DNA of 64,000 bases from CAWGJF01 sp963715745. Its GTDB lineage: Bacteria > Bacteroidota > Ignavibacteria > Ignavibacteriales > Ignavibacteriaceae. Shown here one piece after another: positions 27,121 to 35,208 of this stretch. Within the stretch, counting starts at the first letter, position 1, and every line of letters starts with the position of its first letter. Under the pieces are notes generated by a model that was given only the letters and a program-made list of their open reading frames with translations, did not search any database and was not told the origin of the DNA. Where the stretch lies: contig OY970271.1 in NCBI GenBank assembly GCA_963715745.1, positions 3,720,001 to 3,784,000 on the forward strand, in the 5' to 3' direction. The position numbers were made by a program, and so were the translations under genes.

Positions 27121-27162
27121 GGCGAAGCAAATCTTCTAATTAAAGACTGCTTCGCCTTTTTT
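27121..27162 (+). terminator. Intrinsic terminator after GDH2
   Basis: GGCGAAGCA (27121-27129) pairs with TGCTTCGCC (27148-27156), followed by TTTTTT (27157-27162). It lies between convergent genes, 15 bp from the stop of the VCBS-repeat protein. Confidence 0.88.
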
Positions 27163-27176
27163 ATTTTACAGAAATA

Positions 27177-29231
27177 TTACTTAAGCAAAATCATTTTTTC
27201 AGCAGCATTAAAATTTTTGCTGGATAATCTATAAAAATAAATTCCTGATGTTAAACCGATTGCATCAAAATTAATTTTGTGATACCCTTCTCCTAATTTT
27301 TCATTAACAAGCTCTGCAACCTTTTCTCCAAGTGTATTATAAACCGAAAGATTAATATTAGTTTTCTCCGGTAGTGAAAATTCGATTGTAGTTGAGGGGT
27401 TAAATGGATTAGGATAATTCTGAGCTAAATGAAAATCAAAGTTCTTCAATTCAACTTCAACAACATCAGAAAAGCTGTAAGTCCCATCAAAATCAACCTG
27501 CTTCAGCCTATAGAAATATTTTGATCCAGGAAGGTTTTTGTCTGAATACGAATAATGATTTTCTTTTGTAGATGTTCCAGCTCCTTCAACAAAACCTATT
27601 GTGATGAATTCATTTTTATCTGCACTTCTCTGAATTTCAAATCCCTGGTTGTTAATTTCTGTTGCTGTTGTCCAGTTTAGATTTACATTGCTTCCAGTAG
27701 ATTCTGCTGTTAAGGAAATAAGTTCAACCGGAACAAGGGAAGGATCAGTATAAACACCGTTGTGCATAGTATTATACTGAAACATTGGAATTTGAATTTC
27801 TGAAATTGTGTAAGGCAATTGAGTGTTCCACAAATAAATATCTGTTGTAGCGCTGGAACCGAATCCGGTTGTACCGCCGCCAATCATATCCATTGTTCCA
27901 TCCCGGTTAATATCGGTTATGCAGGGTGTTTGAAAAAATGTTGTACCAGTAGTTATTAATGGCCAACCTGCAACGGCGGAGCCGTCATCATTCACAGCAT
28001 GATAATATCCATCTCCATTTGTTTCAGTAACGTTATCATCGTAAATTAATTCAGTTAAATCATCACCGTCAATATCAGCAAAAATTATTTGTGCATTTAT
28101 TGCATTCTGCAATGTGACGGGGAATCCAGTTAACAAATTACCGTTTTTATCCCAGGCATAAACTTTATCAACAGGTGTTCCGCTTAAAACCTGGTCGCCA
28201 ACTGCAACATCAAGCTGATTGTCTCCGTTGATATAGCCAACAGAAGGGGGTGCATAAACCCAGTATGTTGTATATACAGGCCAGCCAGTTAAGGGTGTGC
28301 CGTCGTTCTTTAGGCAGTAAATACGACCACCTACTGCACCACTTAATTCATGCACTCCGAATAAAATTTCGTTTACATTATCATTATCCAGATCTGCAAG
28401 TATCGGTGACGAATATGAAGTTACGACATCCGTTGGAAGATCAAATGGAAATCCAGTAAGAAGATTTCCACCAGTATCCCAAACATATAATGAGCTGTAG
28501 GCTTCAAAAATTATTTCGGGAATGTTATCGCCGGTGACATCACCAACTGCTGCACTCGCTGCCGGAACTGTGCCTATATCTTGCGGCCAGCCGGGATACA
28601 TTGTACCATCTCCTTTATAAATTGCGACCTGGCCAGTTGGATATGTTCTTTTGCTTACAATAATTTCCATTGTCCCATCGTTATCAAGATCAGCAAGTGT
28701 AGCGCTTCTAGTAACATAACCACTATTTATAGGAAACCCGGTTACCGTAGATCCATCTTTTTCATAAGCATAAACGGAACCAGCAGAGCTTCCAAAATAA
28801 CTTCCGATTACAATTTCACCTTCACCATCTCCGTCAATATCACCAAAAGCAGGTGCACCCGATGGTGCCTGCGAAATTGTTTGTGGCCACCCTGTAACTA
28901 AACTTCCATCCATATTAAAAGCATAAGTTGCCTGTCCAATACAAACAACAATTTCCAGTTCCGGATCTGCATCCATATTACAAAAGATAGCTCCTTCAAT
29001 TGTACTGCCGGCTTGTGTTACAGGGAATCCCGGAAAAAGAGTAAAATTTAATCCCGACATAATTTCTGTTTCACCGGTTCCCGGATTAAAAGAAATACTT
29101 CTACCCATTACATCCGCCTGAGAATAATGAATTCCGGATTCGGTTTGTAAAAAACTTGTTTGGCTTTGTGCGATTGAAAATGATGCAACTCCCCAGAAAA
29201 TTAAAATGAAAAGCCTGTAAAAATTTTTCAT
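27177..29231 (-). CDS. Secreted FG-GAP/VCBS-repeat protein with T9SS sorting domain
   Basis: A protein of about 684 residues with a signal peptide (ending IAQSQ). It contains eight or so FG-GAP-like blades carrying calcium-binding-type motifs (DIDGDGEGEIVIG, DLDNDGTMEIIVS, DVTGDNIPEIIF, DLDNDNVNEILFG, DINRDGTMDMIGG), as in integrin-type beta-propellers. A fibronectin-like linker (VNLNWTTATEINNQGFEIQRS) precedes the T9SS type A domain (LAQNYPNPFNPSTTIEFSL to KMILLK). I use ATG 29231, which has GGAGG five bases upstream. An ATG at 29267 would place 12 charged residues before the signal peptide. It is probably a cell-surface or released binding protein and has no evident tie to the GDH genes around it. 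Confidence 0.88.
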   Translation of the reverse strand: MKNFYRLFILIFWGVASFSIAQSQTSFLQTESGIHYSQADVMGRSISFNPGTGETEIMSGLNFTLFPGFPVTQAGSTIEGAIFCNMDADPELEIVVCIGQATYAFNMDGSLVTGWPQTISQAPSGAPAFGDIDGDGEGEIVIGSYFGSSAGSVYAYEKDGSTVTGFPINSGYVTRSATLADLDNDGTMEIIVSKRTYPTGQVAIYKGDGTMYPGWPQDIGTVPAASAAVGDVTGDNIPEIIFEAYSSLYVWDTGGNLLTGFPFDLPTDVVTSYSSPILADLDNDNVNEILFGVHELSGAVGGRIYCLKNDGTPLTGWPVYTTYWVYAPPSVGYINGDNQLDVAVGDQVLSGTPVDKVYAWDKNGNLLTGFPVTLQNAINAQIIFADIDGDDLTELIYDDNVTETNGDGYYHAVNDDGSAVAGWPLITTGTTFFQTPCITDINRDGTMDMIGGGTTGFGSSATTDIYLWNTQLPYTISEIQIPMFQYNTMHNGVYTDPSLVPVELISLTAESTGSNVNLNWTTATEINNQGFEIQRSADKNEFITIGFVEGAGTSTKENHYSYSDKNLPGSKYFYRLKQVDFDGTYSFSDVVEVELKNFDFHLAQNYPNPFNPSTTIEFSLPEKTNINLSVYNTLGEKVAELVNEKLGEGYHKINFDAIGLTSGIYFYRLSSKNFNAAEKMILLK

Positions 29232-29384
29232 AGTTCCTCCGTTTGATTTTTTAAGACTTGAAATCAACTTAATTATAAATTATAACAATAAATTATCGTA
29301 TTCAATTGCTGTTTGTAAATAAAACCGGTTTCAACAAGAATCTATTCTTAATATATTTTAGTTCAAATTATTTTCTGTTTTTAT

Positions 29385-32384
29385 ATGAACTACGAAAAAG
29401 ACCTGGAAAGATATCCTGAAGCCCGCTGGGTAGAACATGGTTATGGAACCCGTTTTCAGGGTTTTCAAAATCTTATGAGGCTAAGGATTACAAACATTCT
29501 GCTAGTCTCCAGTCTTTATGATCTTTACCTTTTTGAAGAAGATGGACGTCTATATGAGCTTATCAGAAACGAATACCAGGGCTTGAACTTATCACACTCT
29601 CCGGAACTGACCAGGGTTTCCAGTGGTTATGATGCAATTAACCGGGTGAAGGAAGAAGGTCGTTTTGATTTAATCATTACAACAATGCACATAGAAGATA
29701 TGAGTGCATTAAATTTTGCCAGACTTGTAAAAAATTCGAAAATAGATATCCCTTTTGTACTTCTTGCACACGATAACCGCGAATTAAAATCATTGCTTAA
29801 TAATCCTGAAAGACACTTGTTCAATAAAATATTTATATGGACCGGTGATTTTAGAATTATTATCGGAATAATAAAATATCTTGAAGACAAACTTAACGTT
29901 GAACACGACAGTAAAATTGTCGGTGTTCAAAATGTAATTTTTATTGAAGATCATATCAGGTATTACTCTGCCTTGTTACCTATAATTTACACTGAAATGT
30001 TAAAGCAAAGTATGAGATTAATTTCGGAGGGAATTAATCTCAGTCACAAATATTTACGAATGAGAGCAAGACCCAAAATTTTATTGTGTAACAATTATGA
30101 AGAAGCCTGGGACTACTATACAAAATACAGGGAGCTTGTCCTTGGTGTAATTTCAGATATTGCTTTTCCGCGTAACGGCAAGCTTGATAATCGTGCAGGA
30201 ATTAAATTTGCTAAGGCAGTTAAAAATGATATCAGTGATATTCCAATACTTCTTACTTCCAACGATGCACTTCACGAAAAAGATGCAAAAAATGCAGGCG
30301 CCGGTTTTGTTCTTAAAGATTCACCTACTTTAAATTCTGAACTTCAACATTTTATGCAGAACCAGTTTGGGTTTGGTGATTTTATCTTTAAAGACATTGA
30401 CGGTTTTGAGATTGGAAGAGCAACTGATTTAAAAAGCCTCGAAGAGCAGCTCCACATTGCACCAATGAGCAGTATAAAATATCATGCATCTCGAAATCAT
30501 TTTTCAAACTGGTTAAAAGCACGGACTGAATTCTGGCTTGCCGACAGACTCAGGCCAAAAAAAGTTTCAGAATTTCCAACCGATGAAGCATTAAGAAGAC
30601 ATCTTGTCGAATCTCTCCATAACTACAGAACATTAAGGCAGCGCGGCATCATTGCTGATTTTAATAAGGAAACTTTTGATCCCGATGTAAGCTTTGCAAG
30701 AATAGGCGGAGGATCACTCGGAGGAAAAGCCAGAGGACTTGGTTTTGTTAATACATTAATAAATGATTACCAGGTAAGAGATAAATTTGAAGATGTACAG
30801 ATTTATGTTCCGCCTGCTGTAGTAATTGGTACAAATGTTTTTGATGATTTTCTGGAAATGAATAACCTCCGTGAATTTGCTCTTAATTGTGATGACGATG
30901 AAGAGATCACTCAAAAATTTCTTGATGCTAGAAGATTTCCTGAGGATATTTTAAGCGATCTTGTCGCTTTCCTTGATATTATTCAAACACCGCTTGCTGT
31001 TCGTTCTTCAAGCTTGCTGGAAGATTCACAGTATCATCCATTCGCTGGTGTATACCAGACTTATATGATTCCAAATAATAATTCGAATCCGCTTATAAGG
31101 CTGAACGATCTTCTAATGACTATAAAAAGAGTTTATGCTTCAACATTTTACCAGGGAGCTAAAAATTACATTAAAGTTACCGCTTACAGATCTGAAGAAG
31201 AAAAGATGGCGGTTATTATTCAGAAAATGGTTGGCACAACTCACACAAACCGGTTTTATCCGGATTTTTCCGGCGTTGCCAAATCTCATAATTTTTATCC
31301 ACTTCCACCGCAAAGACCTGATGACGGGATAGTTTCTGTTGCACTTGGTTTGGGAAAAATGGTGGTTGAAGGAGGAAACACGGTTCGTTTTTGCCCCAGG
31401 TATCCTGATGATTTGATTCAGTTTTATTCTGTAGATGAATCTTTGAACAATAGTCAGCGTGATTTTTTTGCTTTGCAGCTTGATGAAAAAACAGATTTCG
31501 GAAATATCACCTTTGACAGGATGCTGAAAAGATTCGGACTTGACGTTGCTGAAAAAGATGGTTCATTATCTTTTGTTGGTTCAACTTACATCCCGGATAA
31601 TGATGCAATTTATGACGGGCTTGGAAGAAGCGGGCCAAGAGTAGTTACTTTTGGTCCCGTTCTGCGTGCAAAACTTTTTCCTCTGTCTGCAATACTTGAG
31701 CTTCTGCTGGAAATGGGAACATGGGGAATGGGAACACCGGTTGAAATAGAATTTGCAGTTAATATGTCAGTACCGAGAGGAAAGAAAAAAGAATTGGGTC
31801 TTTTGCAAATGAGACCACTTGTTGTAAGTCATGAATTTGATGAACTTAAAATAGAAGTAAAAGAAAAAGAAAAAGTTATCAGTTACAGCAGCCAGGTTCT
31901 TGGAAACGGAATTATAAATGATATTTACGACGCTGTAGTTGTTGATTATCACTCTTTTGAAAGATCAAAAAGCCGGGAAGTTGCCGCAGAAGTTTCATCG
32001 TTTAACACACAACTGATGAAGGAAGAAAGACCATATCTGCTTGTTGGTGTCGGAAGGTGGGGTTCTCTTGATCCCTGGCTTGGAATTCCTGTCACGTGGG
32101 ATCAGATTGCAGGTGCAAGAGTGATAGTTGAAACAAGCTTTAAAGAGATGGCCGTGGAACCTTCGCAGGGTTCACACTTCTTTCAGAATATAACTTCATT
32201 TATGATTGGATATTTTACAGTCAGCTCAATTCAGAACAATAATTTTGTTGATTGGGACTGGCTGTTAAGCCGTAAAGTAATTGAAAGTAAAAAATATACA
32301 AAGCTGATCCGTTTTAATAAACCTTTATTGGTTAAAATGAACGGTCACGAAAACAGGGGAATTATTTTTAAACCGGAGGATTAA
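29385..32384 (+). CDS. Double receiver-like / PEP-synthase-type ATP-grasp protein, paralogue B
   Basis: A 999-residue paralogue of the protein at 22529, colinear along its whole length. The receiver-like domains keep IFIEDH and GVISDIAF (candidate phospho-Asp) and FVLKDSP. The ATP-grasp part keeps GGGSLGGKARGLGF, LAVRSSSLLEDSQYHPFAGVYQTY and VEIEFAV...LQMRPL. The C-terminal module again has GVGRWGSLDPWLGIPVTWDQI and EPSQGSHFFQNITS. No phosphohistidine or PEP-binding domain is present. Its stop lies one base before the TTG start of the zinc-ribbon gene, whose SD (GGAGGA, 32375-32380) is inside this coding sequence. GDH3 follows directly, so the three form an operon. Confidence 0.87.
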   Translation: MNYEKDLERYPEARWVEHGYGTRFQGFQNLMRLRITNILLVSSLYDLYLFEEDGRLYELIRNEYQGLNLSHSPELTRVSSGYDAINRVKEEGRFDLIITTMHIEDMSALNFARLVKNSKIDIPFVLLAHDNRELKSLLNNPERHLFNKIFIWTGDFRIIIGIIKYLEDKLNVEHDSKIVGVQNVIFIEDHIRYYSALLPIIYTEMLKQSMRLISEGINLSHKYLRMRARPKILLCNNYEEAWDYYTKYRELVLGVISDIAFPRNGKLDNRAGIKFAKAVKNDISDIPILLTSNDALHEKDAKNAGAGFVLKDSPTLNSELQHFMQNQFGFGDFIFKDIDGFEIGRATDLKSLEEQLHIAPMSSIKYHASRNHFSNWLKARTEFWLADRLRPKKVSEFPTDEALRRHLVESLHNYRTLRQRGIIADFNKETFDPDVSFARIGGGSLGGKARGLGFVNTLINDYQVRDKFEDVQIYVPPAVVIGTNVFDDFLEMNNLREFALNCDDDEEITQKFLDARRFPEDILSDLVAFLDIIQTPLAVRSSSLLEDSQYHPFAGVYQTYMIPNNNSNPLIRLNDLLMTIKRVYASTFYQGAKNYIKVTAYRSEEEKMAVIIQKMVGTTHTNRFYPDFSGVAKSHNFYPLPPQRPDDGIVSVALGLGKMVVEGGNTVRFCPRYPDDLIQFYSVDESLNNSQRDFFALQLDEKTDFGNITFDRMLKRFGLDVAEKDGSLSFVGSTYIPDNDAIYDGLGRSGPRVVTFGPVLRAKLFPLSAILELLLEMGTWGMGTPVEIEFAVNMSVPRGKKKELGLLQMRPLVVSHEFDELKIEVKEKEKVISYSSQVLGNGIINDIYDAVVVDYHSFERSKSREVAAEVSSFNTQLMKEERPYLLVGVGRWGSLDPWLGIPVTWDQIAGARVIVETSFKEMAVEPSQGSHFFQNITSFMIGYFTVSSIQNNNFVDWDWLLSRKVIESKKYTKLIRFNKPLLVKMNGHENRGIIFKPED

Positions 32385-32385
32385 T

Positions 32386-32601
32386 TTGCAGCAGACAGTT
32401 GAAATACCGGGCAGACAGGAGGTTCCTGATTCATGTCCGCATTGCGGTAATAAACTTTCTCCATGGCAACAAGTTTTACTTGCAACCGACCGTGCATTAG
32501 TTTGCAGACGATGCTGGTACAGAATAATACTTGATGTGCACGAAAAAGGAATAAATAAAAAATCTTCCGGTTCAGCAGAATCAAAGGATGAGGGAAAATA
32601 A
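32386..32601 (+). CDS. Small zinc-ribbon protein between ATP-grasp protein B and GDH3
   Basis: A 71-residue protein starting at TTG 32386, supported by GGAGGA five bases upstream at the end of the preceding gene. Two CxxC knuckles (CPHC, Cys17 and 20; CRRC, Cys40 and 43) form a zinc ribbon, and the tail is charged and low complexity. No family is recognised. Such small ribbons often bridge proteins or nucleic acids. Its position, one base from both neighbours, suggests it works with the ATP-grasp protein and GDH3. On the opposite strand there is also an open frame, but this one has the ribosome site and Cys pattern. Confidence 0.75.
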   Translation: MQQTVEIPGRQEVPDSCPHCGNKLSPWQQVLLATDRALVCRRCWYRIILDVHEKGINKKSSGSAESKDEGK

Positions 32602-32602
32602 C

Positions 32603-33850
32603 ATGGAATCATATAATTCTTTCAGTGTTGCAAAACAGCAGGTTCTTGAAGCTGCAAAATTATTAAATCTTGATAGTGCAACTATCGACCTGCTTCTGTC
32701 TCCGCAAATGGAAACAACGTTTCATTTTCCGGTAAAGATGGATAACGGGGAAACAAAAATTTTTCAAGGTTACAGAATTCAATACAACTATGCACGCGGC
32801 CCTGCAAAAGGTGGAATAAGATTTCATCCTGATGAAACTATTGACACAATCCGTGCACTTGCCTGCTGGATGACATGGAAAACTGCAGTTGTCGATCTTC
32901 CTCTTGGCGGAGGAAAGGGCGGAGTTAAATGCGATCCGAAAAATTTATCTGAAAGAGAACTTGAAAGATTATCAAGAGAATATATAAGAATGATTTCACC
33001 TTTGCTCGGTGTTGATGTTGACGTACCAGCAACTGATGTTTACACAAATCCACAAACTATGGCATGGATGATGGATGAGTATGAAACCATTAAAAAAGTT
33101 CACAGTCCGGGAGTGTTTACAGATAAACCAATTCAGGTGGGTGGCACTGAGGGAAGACGGGATGCAACCGCAAGAGGTGGCGTTGTTACTGTAAGAGAAG
33201 CATGTAATACTTATGGATTTGATCCGACAAAATCTTTTGCAATCCAGGGTTTTGGAGATGCCGGACAAAGAGCCGCATTGCTTCACAAAGAATATTTTGG
33301 AGGAGGAAAACTTATTGCTGCCAGCGATTCGCGCGGTGCAATTTTTAATAATGATGGTTTTGATCCTGAAGAACTGGTTCACCATAAATTAAAGACAGGT
33401 TCAGTTTTAAAATTTCCGGGAGCAAAGGAAATTGCTCACGAAGAACTTCTCGAATTAGATGTTGAAGTTCTTTATCCGGCAGCACTCGAAAATGCAATTC
33501 ATAAATCAAATGCAAATAAAATTAAAGCCAAATTAATTTGTGAGCTTGCAAACGGACCGACAACTCCTGAAGCCGATGTAATTTTACATAAAAAAGGGGT
33601 TCATGTTATTCCTGATATTCTTGCAAGCGCAGGTGGAGTTACTGTTTCCTATTTTGAAATGGTTCAGGATAAATCACTTTACTTCTGGGAAGAAGAAGAA
33701 GTACAGAGTAAACTGGACAGAAAACTTACACAAGCTTACAAAAGGGTTCAGGAAGCAATAAGAGAAAAGAAAGTTCATTCAAGACTTGCTGCAATGATGG
33801 TTGGGGTTGCGAGAGTTGCACAAGCTTGTAAACTAAGAGGCTGGGTGTAG
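32603..33850 (+). CDS. Glu/Leu/Phe/Val dehydrogenase family protein (GDH paralogue 3)
   Basis: About 415 residues. Lys69 (GPAKGGIRFHP) and Lys105 (LGGGKGGVKC) correspond to the substrate and catalytic lysines. VDVPATDVYTNPQTMAWMMDEY and IQGFGDAGQRAA are typical of the archaeal-like GDH subgroup rather than that of paralogues 1 and 2. ATG 32603 is preferred because GAGGGA is properly spaced. An ATG at 32588 would overlap the zinc-ribbon gene by 14 bp. Coenzyme preference is unclear: the motif after strand 2 is AASDSRG. Third gene of the operon with the ATP-grasp protein B and zinc ribbon. Confidence 0.92.
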   Translation: MESYNSFSVAKQQVLEAAKLLNLDSATIDLLLSPQMETTFHFPVKMDNGETKIFQGYRIQYNYARGPAKGGIRFHPDETIDTIRALACWMTWKTAVVDLPLGGGKGGVKCDPKNLSERELERLSREYIRMISPLLGVDVDVPATDVYTNPQTMAWMMDEYETIKKVHSPGVFTDKPIQVGGTEGRRDATARGGVVTVREACNTYGFDPTKSFAIQGFGDAGQRAALLHKEYFGGGKLIAASDSRGAIFNNDGFDPEELVHHKLKTGSVLKFPGAKEIAHEELLELDVEVLYPAALENAIHKSNANKIKAKLICELANGPTTPEADVILHKKGVHVIPDILASAGGVTVSYFEMVQDKSLYFWEEEEVQSKLDRKLTQAYKRVQEAIREKKVHSRLAAMMVGVARVAQACKLRGWV

Positions 33851-33856
33851 AAAAAT

Positions 33857-33932
33857 GAATTCTGAATTATGAATATCGAACCCCGGACTATGAACTAATA
33901 CCTCTACATTCATAATTCATCATTCAATATTC
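33857..33932. repeat. AT-rich inverted repeat after GDH3
   Basis: GAATTCTGAATTATGAATAT (33857-33876) faces an imperfect reverse copy TTCATAATTCATCATTCAAT (33909-33928) across a short GC-richer centre (ACCCCGGACTATG). It is a likely intergenic palindromic element that could also end the GDH3 transcript. Confidence 0.5.
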
Positions 33933-33972
33933 AATATTAAAATTGTTAGCTGTTCACAAAGGAGAAAATGCA

Positions 33973-34350
33973 ATGCTTAAAGTAAATGGAATAGATCACT
34001 TAAATATGGATGTAAAAAATCTGGATGAGACTATTGAATTCTATAAAAATCTTTTTGGATTTAAAGTAATTAAAGAACAACCTGAACAGGACTCAAAAAT
34101 AATAGGTAATGAAAAAGTAAAATTATGTTTATATGAAGATCCTGATTTAGATGAATATGAAAAGAACGGCTTCAATCATTTCGGATTTCATATTGATAAC
34201 TTTGATGAGGTTATTCAGAAATGTACTGATCTTGGTGTTGAAATTTTTTATGGCGGACCTATCAAATGGGAAAAATCTTCGTCAATTTATATTAAAGACC
34301 CAAATGGATATGAGATTGAACTCGCTGAAGTTTTTGGTGGCGGACTATAA
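33973..34350 (+). CDS. VOC (glyoxalase/bleomycin resistance) family protein
   Basis: A single vicinal-oxygen-chelate protein of about 125 residues with two beta-alpha-beta-beta-beta modules. IDHLNMDVKNLDETIEFYKNLFGF opens the first, FNHFGFHIDNFDEVIQKC the second, and IYIKDPNGYEIELAE closes it. His9 in the first, His in HFGFH and the final Glu in EIELAE are the usual metal ligands. Substrate unknown: such proteins may be dioxygenases, lyases, epimerases or resistance proteins. ATG 33973 with AAGGAG eight bases upstream is the start. A TTG at 33943 is rejected. Confidence 0.88.
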   Translation: MLKVNGIDHLNMDVKNLDETIEFYKNLFGFKVIKEQPEQDSKIIGNEKVKLCLYEDPDLDEYEKNGFNHFGFHIDNFDEVIQKCTDLGVEIFYGGPIKWEKSSSIYIKDPNGYEIELAEVFGGGL

Positions 34351-34483
34351 ATTTTCAAATAACAAATCCCAATTAACAAAGAAGTACCAAAATTCAAATC
34401 AAAAACTCAACTTAATCACTTACTCATGGAACTTTAATCTATTTTTAAAGTAGAATCCTTTGAACAAATCAAAGGAGGTTTCC

Positions 34484-35143
34484 ATGGTACCTTTAAAGAC
34501 CGCAAAAGCTGATTTGATAGGAAAATACAGACGCCATCTGAAAATCAGTTTTATATTCTCCATTTCACTAGTAATCCTTGCTTTCAAATTCTCTCCAATG
34601 CCCGGAAAGGTTGAGCCAATTAAAGTTGACAATGATGAAATAATAAAGATTACTGAAATTGATCCAACCACTCAAAAACCTAAAGTACCTGAGCCCCCAA
34701 AAGCGCCAGAACTTATTACTGCAGATCTGAATGATGAAATTGAGGATTTAGTATTAAAAGATGTGGGGATATTTGAAAATATTCCAATAAGTACACCTGG
34801 ACCTCCGACAGATGACAAACCAATAATTGAAGATGATAAAATATTCGAAGCTGTAGAAGAAAGCCCTGAAATAATCGGTGGCATTGCTGAACTTCAAAAA
34901 AAAGTATACTACACTGAAATTGCAAAAAAAGCTGGAATAGAAGGTACTGTTGTTATCCAGGCAATAGTTGATAAAAATGGAAATGTAACTGATGCATCTG
35001 TAAAGAAATCAATTGGAGGAGGTTTGGATGATGTAGCACTTAAAGCTGTACTTGACACAAAATTTAAACCGGGAAAGCAGAGAGGCAAACCTGTAAATGT
35101 AAGAATGTGGATTCCAATTAAATTTGTTTTAAGGAATTTCTAG
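34484..35143 (+). CDS. TonB family energy-transducing protein
   Basis: About 219 residues: a cytoplasmic N-terminus, a single transmembrane helix (ISFIFSISLVILAF), a Pro- and acid-rich periplasmic spacer with PEPPKAPEL, and a C-terminal TonB domain with GTVVIQAIVDKNGNVTDASVKKSIGGGLDDVALKAV and FKPGKQRGKPVNVRMWIPIKF. It transmits proton-motive force to outer-membrane transporters, but neither ExbB/ExbD nor a TonB-dependent receptor is nearby. The SD AAAGGAGG lies five bases before ATG 34484. The TTG at 34460 is not needed. It ends at hairpin copy B. Confidence 0.9.
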   Translation: MVPLKTAKADLIGKYRRHLKISFIFSISLVILAFKFSPMPGKVEPIKVDNDEIIKITEIDPTTQKPKVPEPPKAPELITADLNDEIEDLVLKDVGIFENIPISTPGPPTDDKPIIEDDKIFEAVEESPEIIGGIAELQKKVYYTEIAKKAGIEGTVVIQAIVDKNGNVTDASVKKSIGGGLDDVALKAVLDTKFKPGKQRGKPVNVRMWIPIKFVLRNF

Positions 35144-35161
35144 TAAAAAAATGAAAGTTCT

Positions 35162-35192
35162 GATATGACAGATTTTTAAAATCTGTCATATC
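35162..35192. repeat. Palindromic hairpin, copy B of three, with compensatory changes
   Basis: GATATGACAGATTT (35162-35175), loop TTA, AAATCTGTCATATC (35179-35192): a 14-bp perfect stem. Relative to copies A and C, one C-G pair is changed to A-T on both arms, so pairing is preserved. It lies between the convergent tonB-like and GDH4 stops. Confidence 0.9.
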
Positions 35193-35208
35193 TTTATATT
35201 AGAAAATT

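Noticed and set aside
32325..32612. Minus-strand ORFs over the zinc-ribbon gene
   Set aside because: They overlap three plus-strand genes of a clear operon. The plus-strand frame has the SD and the paired CxxC motifs.
34484..35143. A complete TonB-ExbB-ExbD system
   Set aside because: Only the TonB-like gene is present. No ExbB or ExbD gene adjoins it.
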